The notes: generated from the letters alone by a model not told the origin. A DNA stretch of 64,000 nucleotides from Haloplasma contractile SSD-17B (GCF_000215935.2 NZ_AFNU02000003.1:299903-363902); one strand, 5' to 3'. Shown: positions 9,280 through 18,890, counted from the stretch's first letter. Numbers and translations are program-made.

Positions 9280-9777
9280 TTAGAACGAATTACCAATATA
9301 CTGCATAACTTTTATAATATATTCGACGACTCCATAAAGCATCATAGCAATTCCTGTACCGATTAGGGGACCTGATGGGTACCCTTTTAGCTGTGGAACT
9401 AGTATTCCCACTACGATTCCAACCAATACAAACGTGGTAATATCAGGAGATGTTTTCATCAAGTTAATTCCATTCTTAGCGAATTGAGTAACAAGTATCC
9501 CCGCTCCAATCGCAATCCATGCGCGCCAGTTTAATAAAGCCCTGAATAGAGCAAAAAAGGTAATATCTCCCTTTGCAATTGGGACAAATGCAAAAATTGT
9601 TATTAATATGATTCCGTACTTTATGCTGTATCTTCTTATTGTTTCAAGCGTCGTATCATTTACCTGTAATAATACCGCTGCTATAAGAAAAACTGACGCA
9701 ATCATGATCGTTTGACTCTTACTCAAATATCCTAAAACCATTATAATGGCTAAAAAAATTATCTTTTCGATCATCAT
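9280..9777 (-). CDS. DUF441 (UPF0756, YtwI-like) membrane protein
   Basis: The protein has four to five membrane segments and the family's glycine-rich end (KGYPSGPLIGTGIAMMLYGVVEY). Other hallmarks are LRALLNWRAWIAIGAGI-like residues near 85-105 and LVGIVVGILVP near 120. Function is unknown. An ATG at 9786 overlaps the AAAGGATGAT ribosome binding site, so the ATG at 9777 (or the next codon) is the likelier start, giving about 165 aa. It is transcribed alone on the minus strand. Confidence 0.85.
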   Translation of the reverse strand: MMIEKIIFLAIIMVLGYLSKSQTIMIASVFLIAAVLLQVNDTTLETIRRYSIKYGIILITIFAFVPIAKGDITFFALFRALLNWRAWIAIGAGILVTQFAKNGINLMKTSPDITTFVLVGIVVGILVPQLKGYPSGPLIGTGIAMMLYGVVEYIIKVMQYIGNSF

Positions 9778-10207
9778 CTTTATCATCCTTTAATATGTTA
9801 TCGTTAATCATTTATTTTATGTATGAACAGTTTTTAAGCATGCACTTTTTTCTGTCATAAATGTGAACATTTTAATATTTTTTCATACTATATTTATAGG
9901 ATTAGTCATTTACCCAATATTATGAATCAATCGCTCATATCAAATAACAGGTTCTAAAGTAAAGTCATTCATACATTAATCCTAAAACGTATAAAATCCA
10001 AAAAATTTCATCGTTCTTTTTTAACATATTTTGACTTTACAAATCCTTACTATTGTAACGAATAAGAACCAATTAGTAAAGTAAAATCATTTTTTTTAGA
10101 TAAGTTGTTTGATTGACATAAAACTTTATAGTGGTAAAATATTAACATGTATAAGTTTACATAAATTTAACAAAAAAATAACGAAGAAAGGATTTATAGG
10201 GATTTAT
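9778..10207. other. Divergent intergenic region upstream of the ABC exporter
   Basis: Apart from the promoter at 10113-10140, no further gene, hairpin with T-run or RNA element is evident. No MarR-like regulator gene accompanies the exporter. Confidence 0.4.
10113..10140 (+). promoter_or_regulatory. Sigma-A-type promoter of the ABC exporter operon
   Basis: TTGACA (10113-10118) and TAAAAT (10135-10140) are separated by 16 bp. Transcription would start near 10147, inside an open frame that extends upstream, so the real coding start must lie downstream at 10208. Confidence 0.75.
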
Positions 10208-11956
10208 ATGAAAAATTATGTCAGGACACTGAAAACCTATATGGCCCCCTACTGGTATATTGCAATTTTGACTCCACTACTCATGCTTGTAGAAGTTTAT
10301 TTTGTAGTGCAGATACCTCGGCTTATAGGGGAAACGATTGACGTTGCTATTCCTAATGGAATTAGCACAGGTAACTACGAATTAATTATTGATTATACGT
10401 TGCGCATTTTACTTGTGAGTGTAGGCGCAATTGCATGTGGCTTTTTAGCAACCGTATTTTCAAATATTTCTACAGCTCTTATGGGGAGAGATATGAGTAA
10501 TGCTACTTATAAACGATTACAAGAGCTTTCGTTTGAAAATATCGATAAGATTGAAAACGGAAAAATTCTAACCCGTATTGTACATGACCCATCAAGAATA
10601 CGATGGATGACTAAAATGATTATGCAGACATTCTTTAGAGCTCCTGCAATGTTTATTTTTACGATCATTGAAGTAGTAAAAATTAACAGGCAACTCTCTT
10701 ATATTTTAGTAATCATTAGTCCTTTAATTATTCTTGTCAATGTTGTTGTAATAAGAAAAGGATATCCTAAATTTAGAATTGTTAGGCGGAAGTTTGATAA
10801 AGTAAATACGTTAACTGCCGAAAACTTAGAAAACAATCGAATTGTTAAAGCCTTTAATCGAAACGATTATGAAATAGATAAATACGACGGCGCAATTGAG
10901 GAATTAAAAGAAACAACAACTGGCGTAAACCGCTTAATGGCAATCTCATCACCTGTTTTAATGTTAATCATGAATCTAAGTATCGCGGCAGTATTATATA
11001 TTGGTGGAACTTTTGTTATAGAAGGTACTATTGATATTGGTAAAATACAAGCTTTTATTATTTACCTTGGTCAATCTGCTGGTGCTTTGATGGCGATCAC
11101 AGGACTTTTAAATATCGTTCCTAGAGTCGAAACATTATGTGCACGAGTACTTGGTTTACAGGATATGGAACCAGCCGTGAAAAATAATAGTGAACCAAAA
11201 TCAGATTTTGAGTTAACTGGTAAAATAGAATTTAAAAATGTTACTTATTCTTACGGCGATTTAAAGCCAGTGTTAAAAAATATAAACTTTACCATTGAAC
11301 CTGGTCAAAAATTAGGGATTATAGGTACAACTGGTTCAGGAAAGTCGACACTTGTTAATTTGATTCCAAGATTTTATGATGTAAAAGAAGGCGAAGTGCT
11401 ACTCGATGGGATTAATGTACGGGAATATGACCTTAAAGAGCTTCGTAAACAAGTAAGTGTCGTCATGCAAAAGGCATCCCTATTTGCAGGGACCATTGGT
11501 GATAACATTCGCTTTGGAAATCAAACAGCAGAAGAAGATGAAATCATTGACTCTTCAAAGACAGCTGATGCTCATGAATTTATAAACCGCTTTAATGACC
11601 AGTATGAGACCTATTTAGGAGAGCGTGGTGTCAATCTTTCTGGAGGTCAAAAGCAACGAACCAGTATTTCTAGATCTGTGATCACAGCGCCTAAGATTCT
11701 AATTTTTGATGACAGTACTAGTGCTGTTGATATGAAAACAGAACGGAGAATACTGTCATTACTCAACCGAAAACTAACGCAAACTACATACATTATAATA
11801 GCACAACGCATAAGCTCTATAATAGACGCTGACAAAATAATTGTATTAGATAACGGTGAAATTAACGGAATCGGAACACACGAAGAACTACTAGATACAA
11901 ATACGATCTATCAAGAAATTCATTACTCACAAAACGGGGGTGAGAAGTATGCCTAA
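10208..11956 (+). CDS. ABC exporter half-transporter with degenerate catalytic site
   Basis: This is one half of a heterodimeric multidrug/lipid exporter of the TM287-TM288 or BmrCD type. Six membrane segments span about residues 15-310. The nucleotide-binding domain has Walker A GTTGSGKST (373-381), signature LSGGQ (477-481) and Walker B ILIFDD (497-502). The residue after the Walker B Asp is Asp502 instead of the catalytic Glu, and the switch His is Gln533 (IIAQRIS). These substitutions mark the non-catalytic site of asymmetric exporters, and Thermotoga TM287 shows the same pair. The start at 10208 follows from the promoter and from alignment of the first membrane region. The gene overlaps its partner by 8 bp, implying translational coupling and a 1:1 complex. 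The substrate is unknown. Confidence 0.93.
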   Translation: MKNYVRTLKTYMAPYWYIAILTPLLMLVEVYFVVQIPRLIGETIDVAIPNGISTGNYELIIDYTLRILLVSVGAIACGFLATVFSNISTALMGRDMSNATYKRLQELSFENIDKIENGKILTRIVHDPSRIRWMTKMIMQTFFRAPAMFIFTIIEVVKINRQLSYILVIISPLIILVNVVVIRKGYPKFRIVRRKFDKVNTLTAENLENNRIVKAFNRNDYEIDKYDGAIEELKETTTGVNRLMAISSPVLMLIMNLSIAAVLYIGGTFVIEGTIDIGKIQAFIIYLGQSAGALMAITGLLNIVPRVETLCARVLGLQDMEPAVKNNSEPKSDFELTGKIEFKNVTYSYGDLKPVLKNINFTIEPGQKLGIIGTTGSGKSTLVNLIPRFYDVKEGEVLLDGINVREYDLKELRKQVSVVMQKASLFAGTIGDNIRFGNQTAEEDEIIDSSKTADAHEFINRFNDQYETYLGERGVNLSGGQKQRTSISRSVITAPKILIFDDSTSAVDMKTERRILSLLNRKLTQTTYIIIAQRISSIIDADKIIVLDNGEINGIGTHEELLDTNTIYQEIHYSQNGGEKYA

Positions 11957-13862
11957 AAAAGATGAATTAGGAATTAATGAAGAACAGCATACCAAACATA
12001 AACGGTTTTTATTTAGGAGACAGAAAAGAAGAAGACGAAATCAAAAACCAGATGATGCAAAGAATACAATCAAGCGTCTAATTAAGTACTTAAGTTTTCA
12101 GAAAAAGCGCTTTGTTATTGTATTAATTCTAATCTCAATAAAAATTGCAATTGATCTTTCTGCTCCACTATTAATCGCACATACAATTGATACTTATATC
12201 ATTCCTGTAGACGGAGGGGCCCCTAGTGTAACTGGTGTTCTTCAGATGGTAACTTACCTGATTTTAATGTATATTGTTTTATCGGCATTTACCTATTTAC
12301 AGTCCCATGTCATGATTGGAATTACCCAATCGACCCTTAAAAAGATGCGGCAAGACTTGTTTGAAAAAGTTCAAACTTTATCGATTAAATTTTTTGATAA
12401 GAACAAAGATGGGGATCTTGTATCACGTTTAACAAGTGATATCGATGAAATCAGTAATACCTTAACGGGAACAGTTATTCAACTGTATTCATCGGTTGTG
12501 TTACTTTTAGGAACCGCGATTTTGATGTTTTCAAAAAACTGGCAACTTGCTTTAATTTCCTTAATATCCATTCCACTCATTTATATTACGACCCGAATTA
12601 TTTCAAAGTATTCAAGACGTCAACATAGGAAGTTGCGTTATCAATTTGGAGATGTAACCGGCTATGTTCAGGAAACAATCAACGGGCATAGTATTATTAA
12701 ATCATTTAGCGAAGAAGAGCGTATGGTTGACTTGTTTTACAAGGAAAATGATGATTTAGCTAAGAAACAAATTAAAGCACGAATCATCAGTAACTCATTA
12801 GGGCCTATTCTCTCGTTTATCAATAACCTGCGTTACGGAATTATCATTGGAGCTGGAGCATTCTTTATCGTACTAAATGCTTCATCATTTACTATTGGTT
12901 CTGTTACTTTCATCCTTGCCGCGACAACAATAGGTACACTAGCAGCCTTTATTCAACTGGCTCAGAAGTTTGATCAGCCTATTAGACAGTTATCCAACTT
13001 ATTCACTAATATCCAAAATGCATTAGCAAGTGCAGAGCGTATCTTTGATATATTAGATGATGATGCAATTATAGAAAACAAAGAGGATGCAATTGATTTA
13101 GATCATATTACGGGTCACGTAGAATTTAAGCAAGTATCGTTTAGTTACATTAAAGATGAACCGGTATTAAAGGGGATTAATCTAACCGCAAATCCTGGTG
13201 AACGCATTGCTCTTGTAGGACATACAGGTGCTGGAAAAACCACCATTATAAATTTATTAACACGATTCTATGATATCGATGATGGAGAGATATTAGTTGA
13301 TGGTCATAATTTAAAAGATGTCACAAAACAAAGTCTGAGAAATAAAATTGGAATCGTGCTTCAAGATACGAACTTATTTACAGGAACGATCAAGGAAAAC
13401 ATTCGATATGGAAAGCTTGATGCAACCGATGAAGAAATTGTAGAGGCATGTAAGTTGGCACGTGTGCATGATTTTATTGATCAACTAGATGATGGGTATG
13501 ATACGCACCTTGAGAAAAATGGTACAAACTTAAGTCATGGTCAGAGACAACTTCTATCTATTGCTAGAACTATTCTTAAGGATCCTGATATTTTAATCTT
13601 AGATGAGGCTACAAGTAGTGTCGATACACGTACTGAGTTAAGAATTCAAGAAGGAATGAATAACTTGATGAAAGGGAGAACAAGTTTTATCATTGCTCAC
13701 CGCTTAAGTACAATAAGAGATGCCGATGCCATTCTTGTTATGGAAGAAGGCGAAATAAAAGAACGAGGAAACCATCACGAATTATTAGATTTAGATGGAA
13801 TCTATGCTGAACTTCATAACTCAATGGTAGAGGAACAGGTTCCTATAAAAACAGCATCTTAG
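11949..13862 (+). CDS. ABC exporter half-transporter, catalytically competent partner
   Basis: This is the second subunit of the heterodimer. A basic N-terminal tail (KRFLFRRQKRRRRNQK) precedes six membrane segments. The nucleotide-binding domain has Walker A GHTGAGKTT, Walker B ILILDEATSSVD with the catalytic Glu, and switch His in IIAHRLSTI. Its signature is LSHGQ rather than LSGGQ, so the composite site built from this signature and the partner Walker A is the degenerate one, as known for TM288-like subunits. The ATG at 11949 has GGGGGTGA 6 nt upstream and overlaps the end of the first gene. A GTG nine bases earlier is less well placed. The operon ends at a strong terminator. Confidence 0.93.
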   Translation: MPKKDELGINEEQHTKHKRFLFRRQKRRRRNQKPDDAKNTIKRLIKYLSFQKKRFVIVLILISIKIAIDLSAPLLIAHTIDTYIIPVDGGAPSVTGVLQMVTYLILMYIVLSAFTYLQSHVMIGITQSTLKKMRQDLFEKVQTLSIKFFDKNKDGDLVSRLTSDIDEISNTLTGTVIQLYSSVVLLLGTAILMFSKNWQLALISLISIPLIYITTRIISKYSRRQHRKLRYQFGDVTGYVQETINGHSIIKSFSEEERMVDLFYKENDDLAKKQIKARIISNSLGPILSFINNLRYGIIIGAGAFFIVLNASSFTIGSVTFILAATTIGTLAAFIQLAQKFDQPIRQLSNLFTNIQNALASAERIFDILDDDAIIENKEDAIDLDHITGHVEFKQVSFSYIKDEPVLKGINLTANPGERIALVGHTGAGKTTIINLLTRFYDIDDGEILVDGHNLKDVTKQSLRNKIGIVLQDTNLFTGTIKENIRYGKLDATDEEIVEACKLARVHDFIDQLDDGYDTHLEKNGTNLSHGQRQLLSIARTILKDPDILILDEATSSVDTRTELRIQEGMNNLMKGRTSFIIAHRLSTIRDADAILVMEEGEIKERGNHHELLDLDGIYAELHNSMVEEQVPIKTAS

Positions 13863-13873
13863 AATAACGATAT

Positions 13874-13910
13874 AACAAAGCCCTGCAGATTAATCTGCAG
13901 GGCTTTTGTT
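13874..13910. terminator. Strong, probably bidirectional terminator
   Basis: A perfect 14-bp GC-containing stem (AAGCCCTGCAGATT paired with AATCTGCAGGGCTT) is followed by TTTGTT on plus and by TTTGTTATA on minus. It separates the exporter operon from the convergent thpR gene. Confidence 0.9.
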
Positions 13911-13953
13911 ATATAAATAATCTTGCTAGGATTAAATGCTTATGCGTTCATGC

Positions 13954-14511
13954 TTAATTGCTAGTGCGATTCTCGATCAAAGTTTTTTTATATAAAGGCG
14001 TGTACACTAATTTACCATTCTTCCTATGACTTTGCATCAAGGAAATTGTATCAACCTTTATTTCCTCCTTATAAACAGGAACTTGATTTAATACTGTTAG
14101 TTCTTTGAATTCGACTTGTCGCGCAATAGTGATGTGAGGTCGATACTTACGTCGTTCACGAGGAAAGCCAAATGATTCAATCTGTGCCTCTATACAATTA
14201 ACCAACTGCTCGAGTTCAATCACTCCATCTCCTACTCCGACCCACACAATTTCTTTTCTCCCTTTATTAAAGGAACCAATATCGGATAATCTGATTGAAA
14301 AAGGACCAAACTCTTTTGATACATGATCAATTAAATCACATAAATGGTCAATTCCTTTTTCATCTGTATCTCCTATAAACCGTAACGTTAAATGGAAATG
14401 ATCATATAAAGTAAAATTCCCTTTTTTACAACCTATTTTAACTGTATTTTGAACAGTAGACAAATAATTCTTTACTTCGTCACTAAACTCTATGGCCAAA
14501 AACACTCTCAT
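13954..14511 (-). CDS. thpR: RNA 2',3'-cyclic phosphodiesterase (ThpR/LigT family)
   Basis: The 2H phosphoesterase fold is marked by two HxT/S motifs: HLTL at residues 40-43 and HITI near 126. The start MRVFLAIEFSDEV and the middle segment EIVWVGV are typical of the ThpR/YtlP subfamily. These enzymes hydrolyse 2',3'-cyclic phosphate ends of RNA to 2'-phosphates; their cellular role is uncertain. The length of 185 aa is normal. The ribosome binding site AAGGTGATT precedes the ATG. Confidence 0.92.
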   Translation of the reverse strand: MRVFLAIEFSDEVKNYLSTVQNTVKIGCKKGNFTLYDHFHLTLRFIGDTDEKGIDHLCDLIDHVSKEFGPFSIRLSDIGSFNKGRKEIVWVGVGDGVIELEQLVNCIEAQIESFGFPRERRKYRPHITIARQVEFKELTVLNQVPVYKEEIKVDTISLMQSHRKNGKLVYTPLYKKTLIENRTSN

Positions 14512-14836
14512 ACAATCACCTTAGCTTATTAGATTTTATACTCTATTATCTTACCATATTTATATTCCTTTTATTACACACGCTATTCATTAAAAGTTGA
14601 CTATTCGATTGCAATGCTTTAAAATCGAAATAGAAGGTAAAAACTCCTGTGTTTATTAACATACTTTAAACCGAAAGATGTTATGACTGTTGTATTTAAT
14701 TCAATGTACCTTATACACTCTTATTTTAAAAATGATTCGATGTTAATTAGGCTAAAAAAAATAAAGTAGGCAATCATAATATCTAATGTCATCAATCCTA
14801 GAATAAACTAATTAAGAAGAAGAATAGGAGGTCACT
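14512..14836. other. Intergenic region with promoter and long leader
   Basis: Apart from the promoter at 14597-14625 the region holds a leader of about 200 nt before the glycerophosphodiesterase gene. I see no ORF with a ribosome binding site in it and no known riboswitch consensus. Confidence 0.45.
14597..14629 (+). promoter_or_regulatory. Promoter with overlapping inverted repeat (candidate operator)
   Basis: TTGACT (14597-14602), a 17-bp spacer and TAAAAT (14620-14625) form a good sigma-A promoter. A perfect 7-bp inverted repeat, TTCGATT (14604-14610) and AATCGAA (14623-14629), straddles the spacer and the -10 box, so a repressor dimer bound here would block polymerase. Confidence 0.6.
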
Positions 14837-15613
14837 ATGTCATTATTACAAAACATTAGAGGTATAACTGATTATTACATAGATACAGAGGGCTCAGATT
14901 GTAAACTTATTGCACACAGAGGCTTAAGTGGTGTCGCCCCTGAGAATACCCTCCCCGCATTTGAACTTGCAGGAGAATTTGATTATTTCGGTGTAGAATG
15001 CGATGTACAGGTTACAAAAGATGGACACTTCGTTGTCTTTCATGACGAATCGATTGACCGTATGACAAATGAAGTGGGTAAAATTAAAAATATGACACTA
15101 GAGCAAGTCAAAACACTACAAATAACATCGGGAAGTAATATTGAGTATTTTACGTCTAAAAATAATACTGTCACGATTCCGACTTTACAGGAATATTTGA
15201 CAGTCTGTAACAAGTATAACTTAGCTCCTGTAATTGAAATCAAAGAAGTGAATCGATTAAATGATATCAATAAATTAGTGACTACATTAAATGAGTTTAA
15301 TCTGTTAAACCATTCAATTTTGATTTCTTTTAATGTTGAATATTTGATGAAATTAAGAAAATTGGCTCCTAACATTCAAATACAATATATTGTAAATGAG
15401 ATTGAAGACGATGTAATTGATATTTGCAATAAATATTCATTCGATATTGATGCAAATGCCATAATGCTATACAAGAACCACATAGAGGAATGTCATCACA
15501 GAAAGATTAAAGTTAATACGTGGACAGTTGACGAACAAGACATTGCGAACTACTTAATTAAGGCAAAAATAGATTATATTACAACGAACATTTTACATAG
15601 CAAAATACTTTGA
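14837..15613 (+). CDS. Glycerophosphodiester phosphodiesterase
   Basis: GDPD-family TIM barrel hydrolysing glycerophosphodiesters to glycerol 3-phosphate plus an alcohol. Catalytic features are visible: LIAHRGLSG with HRG at about 27-29, PENTLPAF with the metal-binding Glu, ECDVQVTKDG (ExD pair) and VFHDESIDRMT with the second catalytic His. At 258 aa with no signal peptide it should be cytoplasmic. The ribosome binding site is excellent (AGGAGGTCACT then ATG). It is transcribed alone from a promoter 240 bp upstream. It could recycle lipid head groups; no transport gene adjoins it. Confidence 0.93.
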   Translation: MSLLQNIRGITDYYIDTEGSDCKLIAHRGLSGVAPENTLPAFELAGEFDYFGVECDVQVTKDGHFVVFHDESIDRMTNEVGKIKNMTLEQVKTLQITSGSNIEYFTSKNNTVTIPTLQEYLTVCNKYNLAPVIEIKEVNRLNDINKLVTTLNEFNLLNHSILISFNVEYLMKLRKLAPNIQIQYIVNEIEDDVIDICNKYSFDIDANAIMLYKNHIEECHHRKIKVNTWTVDEQDIANYLIKAKIDYITTNILHSKIL

Positions 15614-15638
15614 CTCATTAAAAAATACGTTTGTAATA

Positions 15639-15691
15639 CAAAACGCATATAATTCAGTTTCCTTATGTAAAACTGAATCATATGCGTTTTT
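15639..15691. terminator. Bidirectional terminator between convergent genes
   Basis: A long hairpin pairs 15640-15660 with 15670-15690, with one imperfection, and the stem ends in AAACGC/GCGTTT. It is followed by TTTTTCATTT on plus and by TTTTGTATT on minus. Confidence 0.85.
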
Positions 15692-15694
15692 CAT

Positions 15695-16333
15695 TTAGTT
15701 AACGTTTAACTCTTTTAGTAAATCATCTATGTCATGATCTGTCTCATTATTGGTAAGTAATATCATTTCCTGCTCATTATCTATTGCAGTGAATATAAAT
15801 TTTACTTGCCGCAGAAACTGAAACACTTGCTTTTTACTAACCTTTTTATTTTTAGCTAATTTTTTAATCAATCCTAGTTCATTTGTATCAAGTACATATC
15901 CTTTTATACCAGGAAACCATAACATATGAACAGAATCTGACCCTATTAATATATCTTTTGTACACTCCACTAGAACTGGGGCATTTCGATTTTTACGTTT
16001 AAGAATCTGTCCATTATAGTTCATTCCAAGCCAATGTGGTACATCACCCCTAAAAAAAGTATCATGTGAAACAATACATAATTTCCCCTTCGATAATTTA
16101 TAAATTAATGTTAACCAATGGTCAGGTAGAGTGATGTCCACACTATTTTCTTCATTAGCATCACTTATTCTATAAATACTTGGTTTATAAGACTCTAAAA
16201 ATTCAGTTTCATATTGTTTTAAATAATCTGTTTTATCTTCATAGAAATTTCCCTCTGGTGTAAGTGTTCCAAAGTACTTTAATACTTGTTCATACGGATT
16301 TTCCTTTAAATGATCTATTTTGAATTCACACAC
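15695..16333 (-). CDS. Protein of unknown function, 212 aa
   Basis: I do not recognise the family. The sequence is soluble, mixed alpha/beta, without signal peptide or membrane segment. Visible elements are an aromatic middle (PDHWLTLIYKLSKGKLCIVSHDTFFRGDVPHWLG in two adjacent strands), a Lys/Arg-rich stretch near 115, a possible hydrophobic core LWFPGIKGYVLDT and an acidic C-terminus. The first in-frame ATG (16342) touches the GAAGGGAGG ribosome binding site, so the GTG at 16333, nine bases from it, is the better start. It shares the bidirectional terminator with the phosphodiesterase gene. Confidence 0.65.
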   Translation of the reverse strand: MCEFKIDHLKENPYEQVLKYFGTLTPEGNFYEDKTDYLKQYETEFLESYKPSIYRISDANEENSVDITLPDHWLTLIYKLSKGKLCIVSHDTFFRGDVPHWLGMNYNGQILKRKNRNAPVLVECTKDILIGSDSVHMLWFPGIKGYVLDTNELGLIKKLAKNKKVSKKQVFQFLRQVKFIFTAIDNEQEMILLTNNETDHDIDDLLKELNVN

Positions 16334-16785
16334 AATTTGCATCCTCCCTTCTATATCGTGCTCAGTTACACTACACTAATTATATAAGTATAACCTCGTA
16401 TTTTTATAGCGAAGATTGTAGGAGAATATGTTCTTAACTAATTCAGTGCCTCAGTACTGTCAATTCAAACTAAAAATATACATTAAAATTACTCAGACTC
16501 ATAATTCCATAAAAAATTAAATATAATATATTACTACCGAATGGAATCCTATAGAACTAAATCACCATTACAAAGTCATTATTCATAACGTATAGCAAAA
16601 TACGTAGAAAACAAAAAAATAAATTGCTTTTTTGCATTAATCATATAATTACAGCAATAATATAAACTAACTATAATATACAAAAATTGGAAATCGTATT
16701 CGACAAATTCATATGTATTCCATCAGTAATATGCTTATTTACTGAACGATGTGTAATTGTAAACTAATTTGAAAGGGTGATCACT
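16334..16785. other. Intergenic region, nothing clear
   Basis: Very AT-rich spacer between divergent genes. No ORF with a ribosome binding site, hairpin-plus-T-run or convincing promoter pair was found, although promoters for both flanking genes must lie here. Confidence 0.4.
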
Positions 16786-18864
16786 ATGAAGCTATATAGT
16801 GCTGAAAAAATACGTAACATAGCTATTTTGGGACACCAATCATCAGGTAAGACGACCTTATCAGAGGCAATCCTTAATGTTTCAGGCATAACGGACAAAA
16901 AAGGAATTGTTGAAAAAGGGTCTACTGTATCTGATTATTCTGTTGAAGAGAAAAAACACAACATTTCCATCCAAACATCATTACTTCCTGTTGAATGGAA
17001 AGACCATAAATATAACATTCTCGATACACCAGGTTATAGTGATTTCATTGGTGAAGTCAATTGTGCCTTACGTGTCGTAAGAAGTGCTATTATAGTAATC
17101 GATGCAACAAAAGGTGTAGAAGTAGGAACTGAAAATGCGTGGCGACATATTAGACAAAAAGAAATTCCTGCTATTATATTCATTAATAAAATGGACAAAG
17201 AGAATATCAAATTCAATGATTTAATTGAAGAAATTAGACAAAAGCTAGGAAAACGCGCTGTACCGTTCGCTTGGCCAATCGGTCGAAAACAAGATTTTGA
17301 AGGATTTGTAAATGTAGTTGACATGAAGGCACGTATTTTTGATGGAGAGACCTGTGTTGATGCTAAAATTTGGGATGAAAAACGCGAAAAAGTTGACGGG
17401 TTACATAATATGATTGTAGAATCTGTAGCTGAGACGAGTGAGGAGCTTATGGAAAAATACTTCGAAGGTGACGATTTCTCAGTAGAGGAGATTCATAACG
17501 GCTTACGAAATGGTGTATTAAATGGAGAATTAACCCCTATACTCGTAGGTTCTTCTGAGAAAAACGTAGGCATCCATACCTTACTTGATATGCTCTCTGA
17601 TTATTTACCTGCCCCTACTGAAATGAAACCCCCTATAGGAATTAATCCTAATAATCAAGATGAGCGACTTGAACGACATATGCATGTTGATGAACCATTT
17701 TCAGCCTATGTGTTTAAAACAATTATGGACCCCTTCCTAGGACAAATAAACTTATTCAAGGTTCGGTCTGGTAAAGTAACGCGAGACCAAGAAATCTATC
17801 TCCCTCATTTAGATAAAAAGTTAAAGATGGGACCGTTATTTACACTTAGAGGAAAAGAACAAATTGAATTAAAAGAAGTCGTAGCAGGTGACATTTGCGC
17901 TGTCGCCAAAATGAATGATTTAAGCTCAAATGATACGTTTTGTGATTTCTCTCAACCAATCATCTATAAAGAGATGGAAGATCCAAGTCCAACGCTATAT
18001 ATGGCAATGAATCCAAAAAATAAACACGATGAGGACAAAATATCAGATGCCCTCCATCGTTTAAATAAAGAATACCCTACATTCAAATTGAAACGAAACA
18101 AAGAAACACACCAGTATTTAATTGGTGGTCAAGGTATGACACAACTTGAACACATCGTTGAAAAGTTGAAGAATATGTTTAATGTAAACGTAACATTAAG
18201 TGAGGCAAAAGTTGTTTATAGAGAAACGATTAAATCTAAATCACAGGCACAAGGTAAATTTAAGAAACAATCAGGTGGTTCTGGTCAGTATGGAGATGTG
18301 CATATACGATTCGAACCCACAGAAGACGAGTTTTTATTTGCTGAAGAAATCTTTGGTGGTTCTGTACCAAGGAACTATATACCAGCAGTTGAAAAGGGTT
18401 TGAAAGATGCGATGGAACAGGGTGTACTCGCAGGGTTCCCTGTAATTGGTCTTAAGGCGGTATTATATGATGGTTCGTATCATGCAGTTGATTCATCAGA
18501 ACTTGCCTTTAAAATGGCTGCGTCCCTTGCATACAAAAAAGGATTAAAGGATGCAATCCCTACCATATTAGAACCGATCATGAAGGTAAAGATCCATTGT
18601 AAGGATGAGTTTATTGGAGATTTAATGGGTGATCTTAATAAGCGTCGTGGACGAGTGCAAGGTATGACTCCACTTGAAGATGGATGGCAAACGATTGAAG
18701 CAGAAGTACCTGAGGTTGAAATGCTTCGATATAATATAGATCTTAAGGCTATGACTCAAGGTAGTGCCTACTTCAGTATGGACTTTGAGCGCTACGACGA
18801 AGTACCGGCTCAATTGCAAGATCGAATTATTAAGGAAGCACAGGAAGAACGCCTTCATCATTAA
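16786..18864 (+). CDS. Elongation factor G-like GTPase (EF-G2/FusA2-like paralog)
   Basis: This translational GTPase has EF-G layout: G domain, domain II, then domains III-V. G1 is GHQSSGKTT, G3 DTPGYSDF and G4 NKMDKEN. Domain IV carries GSVPRNYIPAVEKGLKDAM and YDGSYHAVDSSELAFKMA. In canonical EF-G the switch II motif is DTPGHVDF, whose His triggers ribosome-dependent GTP hydrolysis. Here it is Tyr, as in the EF-G-like FusA2 group, so this is probably not the housekeeping translocase. The effector region near residues 40-65 also differs from EF-G. The ATG at 16786 has AAAGGGTGA 8 nt upstream; the earlier GTG overlaps that site. It is monocistronic with its own terminator. Its role is uncertain. 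Confidence 0.88.
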   Translation: MKLYSAEKIRNIAILGHQSSGKTTLSEAILNVSGITDKKGIVEKGSTVSDYSVEEKKHNISIQTSLLPVEWKDHKYNILDTPGYSDFIGEVNCALRVVRSAIIVIDATKGVEVGTENAWRHIRQKEIPAIIFINKMDKENIKFNDLIEEIRQKLGKRAVPFAWPIGRKQDFEGFVNVVDMKARIFDGETCVDAKIWDEKREKVDGLHNMIVESVAETSEELMEKYFEGDDFSVEEIHNGLRNGVLNGELTPILVGSSEKNVGIHTLLDMLSDYLPAPTEMKPPIGINPNNQDERLERHMHVDEPFSAYVFKTIMDPFLGQINLFKVRSGKVTRDQEIYLPHLDKKLKMGPLFTLRGKEQIELKEVVAGDICAVAKMNDLSSNDTFCDFSQPIIYKEMEDPSPTLYMAMNPKNKHDEDKISDALHRLNKEYPTFKLKRNKETHQYLIGGQGMTQLEHIVEKLKNMFNVNVTLSEAKVVYRETIKSKSQAQGKFKKQSGGSGQYGDVHIRFEPTEDEFLFAEEIFGGSVPRNYIPAVEKGLKDAMEQGVLAGFPVIGLKAVLYDGSYHAVDSSELAFKMAASLAYKKGLKDAIPTILEPIMKVKIHCKDEFIGDLMGDLNKRRGRVQGMTPLEDGWQTIEAEVPEVEMLRYNIDLKAMTQGSAYFSMDFERYDEVPAQLQDRIIKEAQEERLHH

Positions 18865-18890
18865 AAAATATACATAACAATACTCTGTAT

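Noticed and set aside
10109..10207. N-terminal extension of the first exporter subunit
   Set aside because: The promoter at 10113-10140 lies inside it and the added residues do not fit the family.
15040..15375. 111-codon minus-strand frame inside the glycerophosphodiesterase gene
   Set aside because: Antisense shadow of conserved GDPD catalytic motifs.
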